21,827 nucleotides of DNA. It comes from CAVSWN01 sp046728115 (GTDB lineage: Bacteria > Acidobacteriota > Vicinamibacteria > Vicinamibacterales > CAVVIG01). Numbering within the stretch: position 1 is the stretch's first letter; every line of letters begins with the position of its first letter. The stretch is taken from assembly GCA_046728115.1 (NCBI GenBank), contig JBKPDW010000477.1, positions 1 to 21,827 on the forward strand, written 5' to 3'. Shown one piece after another: positions 1 to 8,298 of the stretch. The position numbers and the translations under genes were made by a program. The notes below the pieces were generated by a model that saw only the letters and a program-made list of their open reading frames with translations, had not been told where the DNA came from and ran no database searches.

Positions 1-1875
1 GATCTCCGCGGTGCCCCACACGATGTTGTCGCCCCCAGCGGTGCCCCAGACGATGTTGTCGCAGTCCCCGCCGCCGCAGTTCGTGCCCCAGACGATGTTG
101 TCGCCGCCGCCCCACGTGCCCCACACGATGTTGTCGCCACCGCCGTCCACCGTACCCCACACGATGTTGTCGCCACCGCCGTCCACCGTGCCCCACACGA
201 TGTTGTCGCCGTTGGCGTCGTGCGTGCCCCACACGATGTTGTCGCAAGAGCCGTCGCCGCAGTGCGTGCCCCAGACGATGTTGTCTCCTCCGGACAGCAG
301 TGTTTTCGCCGATCCCCAGATCGTCGTCGTCGTCCACGCATTCGCGCGCGGATTGATGTAGCCGCCCGTCAAGACGTGGTTGCCCCAGATGATCTGGCGG
401 CTCCACACCTGCTGGATCGGCATGCGACTTCCCTGCACGTTATTCGCGTAGAACCTTGCTAGACGGACCGCGCCAAGGGTGTTCAGGAAGCCGGCGCCCT
501 GACGGAGCCGGCTGTAACCCGGATACGTCTGCGCGGTGTATTGAAGAATCGCTTTTACGAGGTTCGGCGTCAGCCGCGGATTCGCCTCGAGCATCAGCGC
601 GACAGTCCCGGCCACAACCGGCGCTGCCATGCTCGTTCCGCTCAACGTGAGATACGGCTTGTACCCAAGGCGTATGCTGCCGTCGACGAGGTACTGCGTC
701 TTCGCCGCATAGAGCGAGCTGCCGGGCACGGCCAGCGACACGGTGCCGGCCCCGGGTGCGACGAGATCCGGTTTGGCCAGAAAGTCGATCCACGTCGGAC
801 CGGATGAACTGAAGTCGGCCATCCGATCGTCGCCGCGAGTCAGCGTGCCCATGGTGCTGGACGCGCCGACGGTCAACACCCACGGTGCATTACCGGGCGC
901 CGTGATGCCGCCCCACTGCAGTTGTCCGGCCGCGTTCTTTCCGAGGTTGCCTGCCGCGGTTACGATCGTGATCCCCTTGTCGACAACCGCTTTCGCGGCG
1001 ATGGTCAGCGGATCGGTCCAGTACGATTCACGAATGCTCGCGCCGACCGAGAGGTTGACGACCTTGATGTTGTACGAGCGGTAGTTTGCGACGACCCAGT
1101 TCAGCGCCGCGATGGTGCTGCTGATCGAACCCTGGCCGTCCGCAGCGAGGACTTTCAGCGAGATGAGCGAAGCGCCCGGCGCGATTCCCGCCTTGTCGCC
1201 GGACGAATCGTACCCGTTGCCGAGAATGGTGCCGGCCACATGCGTCCCGTGACCGTTGTCGTCGTATGGCGGCGTGTGGTTGTTGACGAAGTCCACGAAC
1301 TTCGTGACGCGCTGGTTGCCGTACGGATAGCTTCCCCAGGAGAAATTCGTCAGATCGTCGTGCCACGTCGTGATGCCCGAATCGATCACCGCAACGCCGA
1401 CGCCTGCGCCCGTGAATCCGAGTGAGTCCTGCACGGCACGCGCGCCGACGGTCACCGCCGTCCGGAAGTTGTGAGCGCCCGTCGGTCGGTCGTCGTGGAC
1501 TCGGAACACGTCGGGATGCGCTTCGAGCACTCGTAAAACGCCGTTCGGAACGTCCAGCAACTGGCCGTTGATAATGTCCAGCTTGCCACCGCGAGCGAAT
1601 CGCTTGAACTGCGCCGGCAATTCCGCGCCCGGGACGAGGGTGACGATTACGCGCGAAGTGCTCTCCGGGTTGCCGCGTCTCGAGCGATTCGACACGACAT
1701 CGTCCAGCTTGTAGTTGCGGACGGCCGCACCCGGGCCGCCCGGCACGGCGTGGCCGTGACCGTTTCGCGCGAAGCCGTTCGATGCACAACCAAGCAGGAA
1801 CAGGGCGGCAACAGCCACCGAGCGTTTGACCTTGTGCGGAGAGTCGGGGGTGAAGAGGCAGTCAGCGATGCGCAT
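1..1875 (-). CDS. Secreted subtilisin-like serine protease (S8) with DNIVWGT-repeat tail, 3' end outside window
   Basis: Secreted endopeptidase of the subtilase family. Reading leftwards from the ATG at 1875 gives 625 codons without a stop. The order is: a hydrophobic signal segment (about residues 17-30, ending LLGC, so possibly a lipoprotein); a stretch resembling an I9 propeptide (about 75-145); then the catalytic domain with Asp165 (VIDSG), His209 (HGTHVAG), oxyanion Asn310 (AAGN) and Ser415 (GTSMAAP). After the catalytic domain come two degenerate units (IIWGN, TIWGS) and eight exact DNIVWGT units that continue towards the edge. The ATG at 1875 is the first Met after an in-frame TAG at 1915-1917; no clear Shine-Dalgarno precedes it. 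It is transcribed away from metH, with about 390 bp of non-coding DNA upstream. The triad makes the family call secure. The substrate and the role of the repeats are unknown. Confidence 0.93.
   Translation of the reverse strand, partial: MRIADCLFTPDSPHKVKRSVAVAALFLLGCASNGFARNGHGHAVPGGPGAAVRNYKLDDVVSNRSRRGNPESTSRVIVTLVPGAELPAQFKRFARGGKLDIINGQLLDVPNGVLRVLEAHPDVFRVHDDRPTGAHNFRTAVTVGARAVQDSLGFTGAGVGVAVIDSGITTWHDDLTNFSWGSYPYGNQRVTKFVDFVNNHTPPYDDNGHGTHVAGTILGNGYDSSGDKAGIAPGASLISLKVLAADGQGSISSTIAALNWVVANYRSYNIKVVNLSVGASIRESYWTDPLTIAAKAVVDKGITIVTAAGNLGKNAAGQLQWGGITAPGNAPWVLTVGASSTMGTLTRGDDRMADFSSSGPTWIDFLAKPDLVAPGAGTVSLAVPGSSLYAAKTQYLVDGSIRLGYKPYLTLSGTSMAAPVVAGTVALMLEANPRLTPNLVKAILQYTAQTYPGYSRLRQGAGFLNTLGAVRLARFYANNVQGSRMPIQQVWSRQIIWGNHVLTGGYINPRANAWTTTTIWGSAKTLLSGGDNIVWGTHCGDGSCDNIVWGTHDANGDNIVWGTVDGGGDNIVWGTVDGGGDNIVWGTWGGGDNIVWGTNCGGGDCDNIVWGTAGGDNIVWGTAEI
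10..288 (-). repeat. Eight in-frame DNIVWGT repeats in the subtilase C-terminus
   Basis: Eight copies of a DNIVWGT-coding unit lie at 30, 42, 33, 36, 36, 36 and 42 bp spacing, always a multiple of three, so the protein period is 10-14 residues. The heptapeptide is invariant. The linkers vary and are mostly Gly/Asp-rich (VDGGG twice). Two linkers carry a Cys pair, CGDGSC and CGGGDC. The array is cut by the window edge, so the total copy number is unknown. Confidence 0.9.
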
Positions 1876-2269
1876 GGCGACGGCTGAGTAGGCAAGAGAA
1901 CGGCCACCTCTGCACTATCGTCATGCTCTATTTATAAACTGTTGATACATTTGATTTTGTTGATTCCGGCCAACTCGTACACATGCATTCGCGAATGTGC
2001 TGTTCCGGCACAGCTAGGGTCGTCGATACCCAGGTAAATGCTCGAATCGTGAGCGATTAGCCCCAAAACTCAGATCCGTGTCGCGCTACGGAACACAATT
2101 TTCAGAATGGAGCACTGTCAGCCCTTTAGAGTCCTATCCAGTCACAAAACCGTGACCGGTTCTGACGAACCTGGCAACAAGACGCCGACCTGAATCCGAT
2201 GGGTAGAGCGGGAAACGCACGGGGAGCACCCCGAGAAGCAAGCGCTGTCGCGGAGTATCAAAGCACCGA
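1876..2269. other. Intergenic region between the subtilase start and the metH stop
   Basis: No gene is supported in these 394 bases. An AT-rich patch at about 1920-1970 contrasts with the GC-rich surroundings and is the likely promoter region of the subtilase. Reading the minus strand, it contains TTGGCC, then 18 bases, then TGTATC, and further on TATAAA; none is a convincing hexamer pair. The rest holds small hairpins (for example AACCG-TGAC-CGGTT at 2148-2161) but no recognised RNA or repeat family. Confidence 0.5.
2220..2233 (-). terminator. Possible metH terminator hairpin
   Basis: CGGGG, AGCA, CCCCG forms a perfect 5-bp GC stem with a 4-base loop, 36 bases beyond the metH stop. On the minus strand it is followed by only a weak T-rich stretch (TGCGTTTCCC), so intrinsic termination is plausible but not strong. 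Confidence 0.25.
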
Positions 2270-5200
2270 TCAGCAGCGCGCGGGCTCGTAGGCGAGATTG
2301 GACGTGAGCCAGCGTTCGACCTGCTCGACCGATTCGCCCTTTCGACGTGCGTAAGCGGCGATTTGATCCTCGCCGAGGCGCCCGACGTTGAAATAACGGG
2401 CTTGCGGATGCGCCAGGTACAAGCCACTGACGCTGGCCGCGGGCATCATCGCACCGTGCTCGGTCAGCGCGATCCCGGCGCGAGAGGCACCGAGCAGGTC
2501 GAACAGTTTGAATGTCTCGCTGTGATCGGGGCATGCGGGATAGCCAAAGGCAGGCCGGATGCTCCGGTGATGTTCTCGCAGGACGTCCTCGGTCGACGAC
2601 CCAGGCTCGTCGATACCCAGCTCACGGCGTGCGCGCGCATGCAGATACGTGGCAAAGGCCTCCGCCAGCCGATCGGCCAGCGCCTTTACGAGAATGGCGC
2701 TGTAGTCGTCCCGCTCGCGCTCGAATCGACGCGTCAGATCGTCCGCGCCGATGCCCGCCGTGACGGCGAACGCACCGATGAAATCCTGCACTTCCGAGCC
2801 TCTGGGCGCGACGAAATCCGCCAGCGACAGATTCGCCTGGCCCGCCGCCATCGTCTCCTGCTGCCGGAGGAAGCAGAAGCGCATCATCTCGCGCGATCGC
2901 TCGGCGTCGGGGTGGATGACGATGTCGTCACCCTCGCTCGCCGCGGGCCAGAAGCCGTACACACCGTTCGCCGTGAGAAGTTTCTGCCGTACGATTCGGT
3001 CGAGCAGCCGTTGTGCGCTCGCATAGAGATCGCGTGCCACCGCGCCGTACTCAGGGTGATCCAGGATCGCCGGAAAGCGCCCTTTCAGTTCCCAGGCAGC
3101 GAAGAAGAAGGTCCAGTCGATGCACGGCACGAGCGCTTCGAGCGGCACCTCGTCGAGCACATGGACGCCGATGAAGGACGGTCGCGGCGGCGATTCCCGA
3201 GACCAGTCGATCTTCAACCGATTGGCAATCGCAGCGTCGTATGAAAGCAGCGGCCGCTCCCGACGGGCCAGGTGCTGCTCGCGCAGATGCGCCTGCAGCG
3301 CCTGGTTTTCCGCAACGAACGCTGAATGCCGCTCGTCGCTCAACAGGCTCGTCACCACGTCGACGACACGCGACGCGTCGAGCACATGTACGGTGGCCTG
3401 ATCGTACTCCGGCGCAATTTTCACCGCCGTGTGCTGGCGGCTCGTCGTCGCGCCTCCGATGAGCAGCGGCACCTTGAAATGCCGGCGCGTCATCTCTTTC
3501 GCGACGAGCACCATTTCGTCGAGCGACGGCGTAATCAGACCGCTCAAGCCGACCACGTCGGCCTGCTCGTCGATTGCCGTCTTGAGAATCCTGTCCGCCG
3601 GCACCATCACGCCGAGATCGACGACGTCGTAGCTGTTGCAGCCCAGCACGACACCGACGATGTTCTTGCCGATGTCATGGACGTCGCCTTTGACAGTCGC
3701 CAGAATGATCTTGCCCCTCCGCTCCCGCCCTTCCTGCCCCTGCCCCCCGCTCCGGTCCTGCTTCTCCTGCTCCATGAAGGGCTCGAGGTACGCGACCGCC
3801 CGCTTCATCGCGCGGGCGGACTTGACGACCTGCGGCAGGAACATCTTCCCGGCGCCGAAGAGGTCGCCGACGATTTTCATGCCGTCCATGAGCGGACCTT
3901 CGATGATGTCCAGGGGCCGCGCATAGGCACGGCGCGCCTCTTCGACGTCCTCTTCGATGAAGTCCACGACGCCGTGTACCAGCGCATGAGACAAGCGAGC
4001 TTCGACCGATGCCGAACGCCACGCGACATCCTGTTCGCGCTTTGCGCCCGCGCCCTTGACCGTGGCCGCGAACTCCACCATGCGTTCGGTCGCATCTGGA
4101 CGGCGGTTGAAGATGATGTCTTCGACGCGCGTGAGCAGGTCGGAGGGAATGTCCTCGTACACCGCCAGCTGCCCGGCATTGACGATCCCCATGTCGAGGC
4201 CCGCTTTAATCGCGTGATAGAGGAACGCCGAGTGAATGGCTTCGCGCACCACGGCGTTGCCGCGGAACGCAAACGACAGGTTGCTGATGCCGCCGCTCAC
4301 TTTCACACCCGGACACGTCGCCTTGATGATGCGCGTCGCCTCGATGAAATTGATCGCGTAGGCGTTGTGCTCCTCGAGACCTGTCGCAACGGCGAGCACG
4401 TTGGGATCGAAGATGATGTCGGAAGGACCGAACCCGGCGCGCTCGGTGAGCAATCGGTACGCGCGCTGGCAGATCGCGACCTTTCGCTCGATGGTATCGG
4501 CCTGTCCCTGCTCGTCGAACGCCATCACCACCAGGCCCACACCATAACGACGCACGATCGCTGCTTTCCGGAGGAAGTCCTCCTCGCCTTCCTTGAGGCT
4601 GATCGAATTCACGACGGGCTTGCCCTGCACGCATTTGAGCCCCGCGAGGATGACCGACCATTTCGAGCTGTCGATCATGATCGGCACGCGGGCGATTTCC
4701 GGTTCCGTCGCGATGTAGTTCAGGAACTCGGTCATCGCACGTTCGGAGTCGAGCATCCCCTCGTCCATGTTGACGTCGATCAGGTTCGCGCCGCCGCGCA
4801 CCTGCTCGAGCGCCACCTGGGCCGCCGCCGCGTAGTCTCCTGCGCGTATCAGTCGCGCGAATCGGAGCGACCCGGTCACGTTGGTCCGCTCGCCGATCAT
4901 CTGGAAGTTGGAATCCGGGCGGATGGTGAGCGTTTCCAAGCCGGAGAATTCAGTAAAAGTCTGAAGTCTGAAGTCTGAAGTCTGAAGTTTGCGAGGAGGC
5001 AGGTTCTTCACCGCTGTCGCAATCGCCTTGATATGTTCCGGCGTCGTCCCGCAGCAGCCGCCGACCATGTTCACGAACCCGCTGGTGGCGAACTCGGAAA
5101 GGAAATCGGCGGTCTGATTCGGCTGCTCGTCGTACAGGCCGAAGGCGTTCGGCAGCCCCGCGTTCGGATAGCAGGTGACCCAGCAGTCTGCCAACCGCGC

Positions 5201-5992
5201 GAGCTCCGCCAGATACGGACGCATGTCGCGGGCGCCGAGCGCGCAGTTGATCCCGACACTGAACGGTTTCGCATGCCGCACCGACACCCAGAAGGCGTCG
5301 ATCGTCTGCCCCGACAACGTGCGGCCGCTGCGGTCCGTGATCGTCACGGAGATCATCAGCGGGAGACGCTCCGGCTCGGGCGTCCGCCGTTCCTCGTACA
5401 GCTCGTCGAGCGCGGCCAGGGCGGCTTTGGCGTTGAGGGTGTCGAAGATGGTTTCGAGCAGGAGCAGCTGACAGCCGCCGTCGATCAATCCGCGGATTTG
5501 TTCCTTGAACGCGTCCTTGACGTGATCGAAGGTCGCCGTCCGGAACGCGGGATTGTTGACGTCCGGCGAGATCGACAGCGTTCGGTTCATCGGTCCGATC
5601 GAGCCGGCGACGAATCTCGGCTTGTCCGGGGTGCGAGCGGTCCATTCGTCCACGGCGGTCCTGGCGAGCTTTGCCGCTTCGACGTTGAGCTCGTACGCGA
5701 CCGACTCGAGCGCGTAGTCGGCCTGGACGATCGAGGTGCTGTTGAAGGTATTGGTCTCGATGATGTCGCTGCCGGCTGCGAGGTACTCATGATGAATTGC
5801 GGCGATCGCCTCGGGCCGCGTCAGGACGAGCAGATCGTTGTCGCCCCGCACATCGTGAGGATGCGACGCAAATCGGCGTCCGCGAAAATCGGCCTCGGTC
5901 AACTGCAGCCGCTGAATCATCGTCCCCATCGCGCCATCGAGAACGAGGATGCGTTCGCCCAGCAGCCGATCCAGTCGTGCACGTGTTGTCAT
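2270..5992 (-). CDS. metH: Cobalamin-dependent methionine synthase MetH
   Basis: Transfers a methyl group from 5-methyltetrahydrofolate to homocysteine via cob(I)alamin, giving methionine in the cytoplasm. All modules are present in 1240 residues (E. coli MetH has 1227). The homocysteine domain has the zinc ligands Cys250 (GINCALG) and Cys313-Cys314 (GGCCGTTPEH). The pterin domain starts at about 360 (IGERTNVTGS). The B12 domain has the cobalt ligand His772 in GDVHDIGKN. The C-terminal reactivation domain has RPAFGYPACPDH and a downstream YFNVGRL. The ATG at 5992 overlaps the stop of the upstream regulator as ATGA, implying translational coupling. The linker between the homocysteine and pterin domains (about 335-345) is encoded by a 7-bp tandem repeat, giving a chance-looking peptide (TSDFRLQT). 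No riboswitch was seen; control probably comes through the co-transcribed ArsR-type protein. Confidence 0.97.
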   Translation of the reverse strand: MTTRARLDRLLGERILVLDGAMGTMIQRLQLTEADFRGRRFASHPHDVRGDNDLLVLTRPEAIAAIHHEYLAAGSDIIETNTFNSTSIVQADYALESVAYELNVEAAKLARTAVDEWTARTPDKPRFVAGSIGPMNRTLSISPDVNNPAFRTATFDHVKDAFKEQIRGLIDGGCQLLLLETIFDTLNAKAALAALDELYEERRTPEPERLPLMISVTITDRSGRTLSGQTIDAFWVSVRHAKPFSVGINCALGARDMRPYLAELARLADCWVTCYPNAGLPNAFGLYDEQPNQTADFLSEFATSGFVNMVGGCCGTTPEHIKAIATAVKNLPPRKLQTSDFRLQTFTEFSGLETLTIRPDSNFQMIGERTNVTGSLRFARLIRAGDYAAAAQVALEQVRGGANLIDVNMDEGMLDSERAMTEFLNYIATEPEIARVPIMIDSSKWSVILAGLKCVQGKPVVNSISLKEGEEDFLRKAAIVRRYGVGLVVMAFDEQGQADTIERKVAICQRAYRLLTERAGFGPSDIIFDPNVLAVATGLEEHNAYAINFIEATRIIKATCPGVKVSGGISNLSFAFRGNAVVREAIHSAFLYHAIKAGLDMGIVNAGQLAVYEDIPSDLLTRVEDIIFNRRPDATERMVEFAATVKGAGAKREQDVAWRSASVEARLSHALVHGVVDFIEEDVEEARRAYARPLDIIEGPLMDGMKIVGDLFGAGKMFLPQVVKSARAMKRAVAYLEPFMEQEKQDRSGGQGQEGRERRGKIILATVKGDVHDIGKNIVGVVLGCNSYDVVDLGVMVPADRILKTAIDEQADVVGLSGLITPSLDEMVLVAKEMTRRHFKVPLLIGGATTSRQHTAVKIAPEYDQATVHVLDASRVVDVVTSLLSDERHSAFVAENQALQAHLREQHLARRERPLLSYDAAIANRLKIDWSRESPPRPSFIGVHVLDEVPLEALVPCIDWTFFFAAWELKGRFPAILDHPEYGAVARDLYASAQRLLDRIVRQKLLTANGVYGFWPAASEGDDIVIHPDAERSREMMRFCFLRQQETMAAGQANLSLADFVAPRGSEVQDFIGAFAVTAGIGADDLTRRFERERDDYSAILVKALADRLAEAFATYLHARARRELGIDEPGSSTEDVLREHHRSIRPAFGYPACPDHSETFKLFDLLGASRAGIALTEHGAMMPAASVSGLYLAHPQARYFNVGRLGEDQIAAYARRKGESVEQVERWLTSNLAYEPARC
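4958..4988. repeat. 7-bp tandem repeat inside metH
   Basis: AGTCTGA is repeated four times without error, followed by a partial AGT. It sits in the sequence coding the flexible linker between the first two MetH domains. A unit of 7 is not a multiple of three, so gain or loss of one unit would shift the metH frame. Confidence 0.9.
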
Positions 5993-6957
5993 CGGTCCGA
6001 CCTTCGTATGCGATGTGCCGCCGGCTTGGTGCCGCTCGCGATGAGCACGGTGAAGGGATCGCCTGCCTTCCGCGCGCCGACGCCAACCTTGACGTGTTCC
6101 AGTCCCGCGCCCGCCATCAGCCGTTTTAGCTCGTCATCGTCGAAACCCAGCCGGCGGTCGCCGAGTTTGGCCCGCACCCATTCCTCGTGGTGCGTGCGCA
6201 GGTCCAGCACGAGCACGCGTCCGCCAGGAGTCGTCACGCGTGTGGCTTCCGCGACCGCCTCCGACGGACTGGCGGCATGGTGGAGCGCCTGCGACAGCAT
6301 GGCGACGTCAACCGACGCGTCCTTCATCGGCAGCTTTTCGAGCTCGCCCTTCTTCCAGATGACGTTGGAGACGCGCCGGCGTCGAGCGAGCGCGCGGGCG
6401 CGCTTCAGGACCAGCTCGGAACGATCGACCGCAATCACCCGGGACGCCCAGCGCGCCGCTTCCATCGTCAAATACCCTTCACCGCAGCCGAGGTCCGCAA
6501 CCGTCAGCGAAGGCAGCAGCATCGCCAGCGCACGCGACCAGGCCGCCCAACTGCGGCCGGGGACGAGCTGACGCGCGTCGCGTGTGTCGGGACCGCCGTG
6601 CGTCTCGAAATTCTCCTTGCGCAGCCGCAGCACTTCCTGCAGGCGCGCGTCGTCGGCGCGGACGGCCGAATCGGCGGCCGCCGCCGAGAATTGATCGTGG
6701 AGCGCCGCGGCCAATGGGTGCCCACCCTGTTCGGAGAGGCCGGGGGCCAGCCGGTAATAGCTGAACCCGCCGTCGCGGTCCTCGGATACGAGCCCTGCAT
6801 CCTTCAGGAGTCCCAAGTGGCGCGACACGCCCGACTGGGCCAGGCCCAGCACGCCCGTCAACTCGGTCACGTTCAGCCGTTCGCGGGCCAGGACGCGCAG
6901 CAGCCGCAGACGGGCTTCGTCGCCCAGCAGCCGGTACAACGCTGACGCCGCCCTCAT
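5989..6957 (-). CDS. ArsR-type HTH regulator fused to SAM-methyltransferase domain (metH-linked)
   Basis: Likely transcriptional regulator of the methionine cycle. Residues about 1-90 form an ArsR-type winged helix (LGDEARLRLLRVL, recognition helix around QSGVSRHLGLLKDAGLV, wing EDRDGGFSYYRL). Residues about 140-310 form a class I SAM-binding fold with motif I VADLGCGEGY and VIAVDRS, and a downstream QALHHAASP. The ELCVC metal-binding motif of arsenic sensors is absent, so metal sensing is unlikely. The gene overlaps metH by 4 bases and shares its transcript. An imperfect palindrome abuts its start codon, and no Shine-Dalgarno is visible. The architecture and gene neighbour recall SahR, an ArsR-family methionine-cycle regulator that responds to S-adenosylhomocysteine. 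Whether the methyltransferase fold is only a ligand sensor or also catalytic cannot be told from sequence. A pure methyltransferase role is the main alternative. Confidence 0.88.
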   Translation of the reverse strand: MRAASALYRLLGDEARLRLLRVLARERLNVTELTGVLGLAQSGVSRHLGLLKDAGLVSEDRDGGFSYYRLAPGLSEQGGHPLAAALHDQFSAAAADSAVRADDARLQEVLRLRKENFETHGGPDTRDARQLVPGRSWAAWSRALAMLLPSLTVADLGCGEGYLTMEAARWASRVIAVDRSELVLKRARALARRRRVSNVIWKKGELEKLPMKDASVDVAMLSQALHHAASPSEAVAEATRVTTPGGRVLVLDLRTHHEEWVRAKLGDRRLGFDDDELKRLMAGAGLEHVKVGVGARKAGDPFTVLIASGTKPAAHRIRRSDR

Positions 6958-6981
6958 ATCTATAAATCTACATTTATTGAT
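6958..6981. promoter_or_regulatory. Candidate ArsR-type operator at the start of the metH operon
   Basis: Arms ATCTATAAAT and ATTTATTGAT, separated by CTAC, form a 10-bp inverted repeat with one mismatch. The site lies immediately 5' of the regulator ATG. On the minus strand a TTTACA, 18 bases, TAGATT promoter would overlap it and put the transcript start at or next to the ATG. AT-rich imperfect palindromes over the promoter are usual for ArsR-family autoregulation. Confidence 0.55.
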
Positions 6982-7054
6982 GTGTCGTTGTAAACCCGCC
7001 CGATCGACGAGTCTTGGAGAGTCTTCGAAGAAAGCGTCGTGTGAGTCTCTTTTG

Positions 7055-7942
7055 TTACAGTTCGTCTATCGACCTGGGCCAATCGTCCCTGAGCAGCCGC
7101 GACAGGGATCGGTCGGCCAGGAGCCGGCCGGCCGTCTGGCACCTCGCGCAGTAGTTGCACTCGTTCTCGGCATGGACGATCCGCTGAACGGGCGACTGGC
7201 AGACCGGACACGGCTGCCTGAAGCGGCCGTGAACCGCCATCTGATCGTGGAATGCCGTCACTTTCTCTGGGAAGCTGCCGCCTGTCTGCTCGCGCAACCG
7301 ATCGACCCAAAGGTGAAGCGTGGATCGTGTGGCGTGGAACAGCCTCTCGATCTCTTCGTCGCTCAAGGACCGCGTCAGCTTCAGCGGCGACAGGTGCGCA
7401 GCATGCAGGATCTCGTCCGAGTACGCGTTGCCGATACCGCTGAACAGGTGCGGATCGGTGAGCGACCGCTTGACCGTGTGGTTCTCCCGCGTCAGCGCCG
7501 TGTGGAATTGCTCGAGCGTTGCATCGAGCGGCTCGAGGCCGCCGGGATCCAGCGCGCGCAGCGCCTCCTCGCCGCGCACGATCTGCATCGACGCGCGCTT
7601 CTTCGAGCTGGCTTCCGTGAAAAAGAGCGTGCCGGCGGGAAACTCGAAGGTAGCGAGGATCAGTTTCGCGCCAATGCCGACCTTCTGGCCAACGGTGCGC
7701 CATCGCAGTCGCCCGGCGATCATCAGATGCAGAACGAGAAACAGATCGATGTCGAACACCAGCACGATGCGTTTACCGACGCGCCGGACTGACGTCACCA
7801 TCCGGCCGGTGATGGCGGCAACCGGAGGATCGACCGATCGGAGCACGAAGGGGCTGCGGAGGTGCAGTCGCTCGAGAGGCTGCCCCGCGACATGGCGCGA
7901 CAGCGCTTCAACGTAAACGACGACGTCGGGGAGTTCCGGCAA
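7055..7942 (-). CDS. Fpg/Nei-family DNA glycosylase (formamidopyrimidine-DNA glycosylase-like), TTG start
   Basis: Base-excision repair enzyme of the Fpg/Nei family, which removes oxidised bases and nicks the strand by beta/delta elimination. The 295-residue product has all family elements: N-terminal PELPDVVVYVE, where Pro2 is the nucleophile and Glu3 the general acid; a lysine in RRVGKRIVL; the helix-two-turn-helix (DPHLFSGIGNAYSDEIL); and a C-terminal zinc finger (CPVC, then CNYCARC). The frame stays open to 8185, but Pro must be residue 2 after Met removal, so the start is the TTG at 7942-7940 directly before CCG. It begins 11 bases after the stop of the small upstream gene, whose end supplies a GGCGGA ribosome-binding sequence. 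Preference for 8-oxoguanine or for oxidised pyrimidines cannot be decided here. Confidence 0.93.
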   Translation of the reverse strand: MPELPDVVVYVEALSRHVAGQPLERLHLRSPFVLRSVDPPVAAITGRMVTSVRRVGKRIVLVFDIDLFLVLHLMIAGRLRWRTVGQKVGIGAKLILATFEFPAGTLFFTEASSKKRASMQIVRGEEALRALDPGGLEPLDATLEQFHTALTRENHTVKRSLTDPHLFSGIGNAYSDEILHAAHLSPLKLTRSLSDEEIERLFHATRSTLHLWVDRLREQTGGSFPEKVTAFHDQMAVHGRFRQPCPVCQSPVQRIVHAENECNYCARCQTAGRLLADRSLSRLLRDDWPRSIDEL

Positions 7943-7953
7943 AAAACCTGATG

Positions 7954-8298
7954 CTAGTCCGCCTTCAACCAGTCCGCAATCTGCTCCCGTGTCCAGTGAT
8001 GATCGTCGTTCAGGTGCAGGATGATCGCGTTCAGCGGGAGGCGTTTGTTGCATCCGACCGGACAGCGGCGCCGCACGTTCTCCAGGCAATCGAACAGCCG
8101 ATGCAGCCGCGGACGAATCGACCGTACTTCGTGCGGATCGCGGGGCAGCGCATACGCACCTTCGTACGCCGCACCAAGCACGCACGAGCCGCCGGCTTCA
8201 GAGAAGTACTCGCCAAACGCCTGCGTCGGCCGCCGCCGGGCGCCTTCGACGATCGCCCGGGCGAGCTCGATCTGATCTTCGCGCGGCACTTGATGCAT
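7954..8298 (-). CDS. Conserved small protein of unknown function (HLND-H-WTREQIADWL motif)
   Basis: A 114-residue cytoplasmic protein with no signal or membrane segment. The middle has SCVLGAAYEGAY. The end has CPVGC followed by a conserved-looking stretch, LPLNAIILHLNDDHHW, then TREQIADWLKAD. I recall short bacterial proteins of unknown function with the same HLND, H, W, TRE, IADW pattern. The Cys and His residues could bind metal, but this is only inference. The ATG at 8298 has AGGAA upstream at suitable spacing. The gene sits 11 bases upstream of the Fpg/Nei glycosylase and is probably co-transcribed with it. It diverges from the secreted protein at 8443. Confidence 0.75.
   Translation of the reverse strand: MHQVPREDQIELARAIVEGARRRPTQAFGEYFSEAGGSCVLGAAYEGAYALPRDPHEVRSIRPRLHRLFDCLENVRRRCPVGCNKRLPLNAIILHLNDDHHWTREQIADWLKAD

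Noticed and set aside
10..288. CRISPR array
   Set aside because: Spacing is 30-42 bp in steps of three, the repeats are coding and in frame, and no cas gene is present.
11..361. Plus-strand open frame with a repeated PHTMLSPPP pattern
   Set aside because: It is the exact complement of the DNIVWGT repeat tail of the minus-strand subtilase, whose catalytic triad is certain.
3326..4978. 550-codon plus-strand open frame inside metH
   Set aside because: Antisense shadow of metH in high-GC DNA; its Arg/His/Asp-rich translation matches no family, whereas the minus frame is a textbook MetH.
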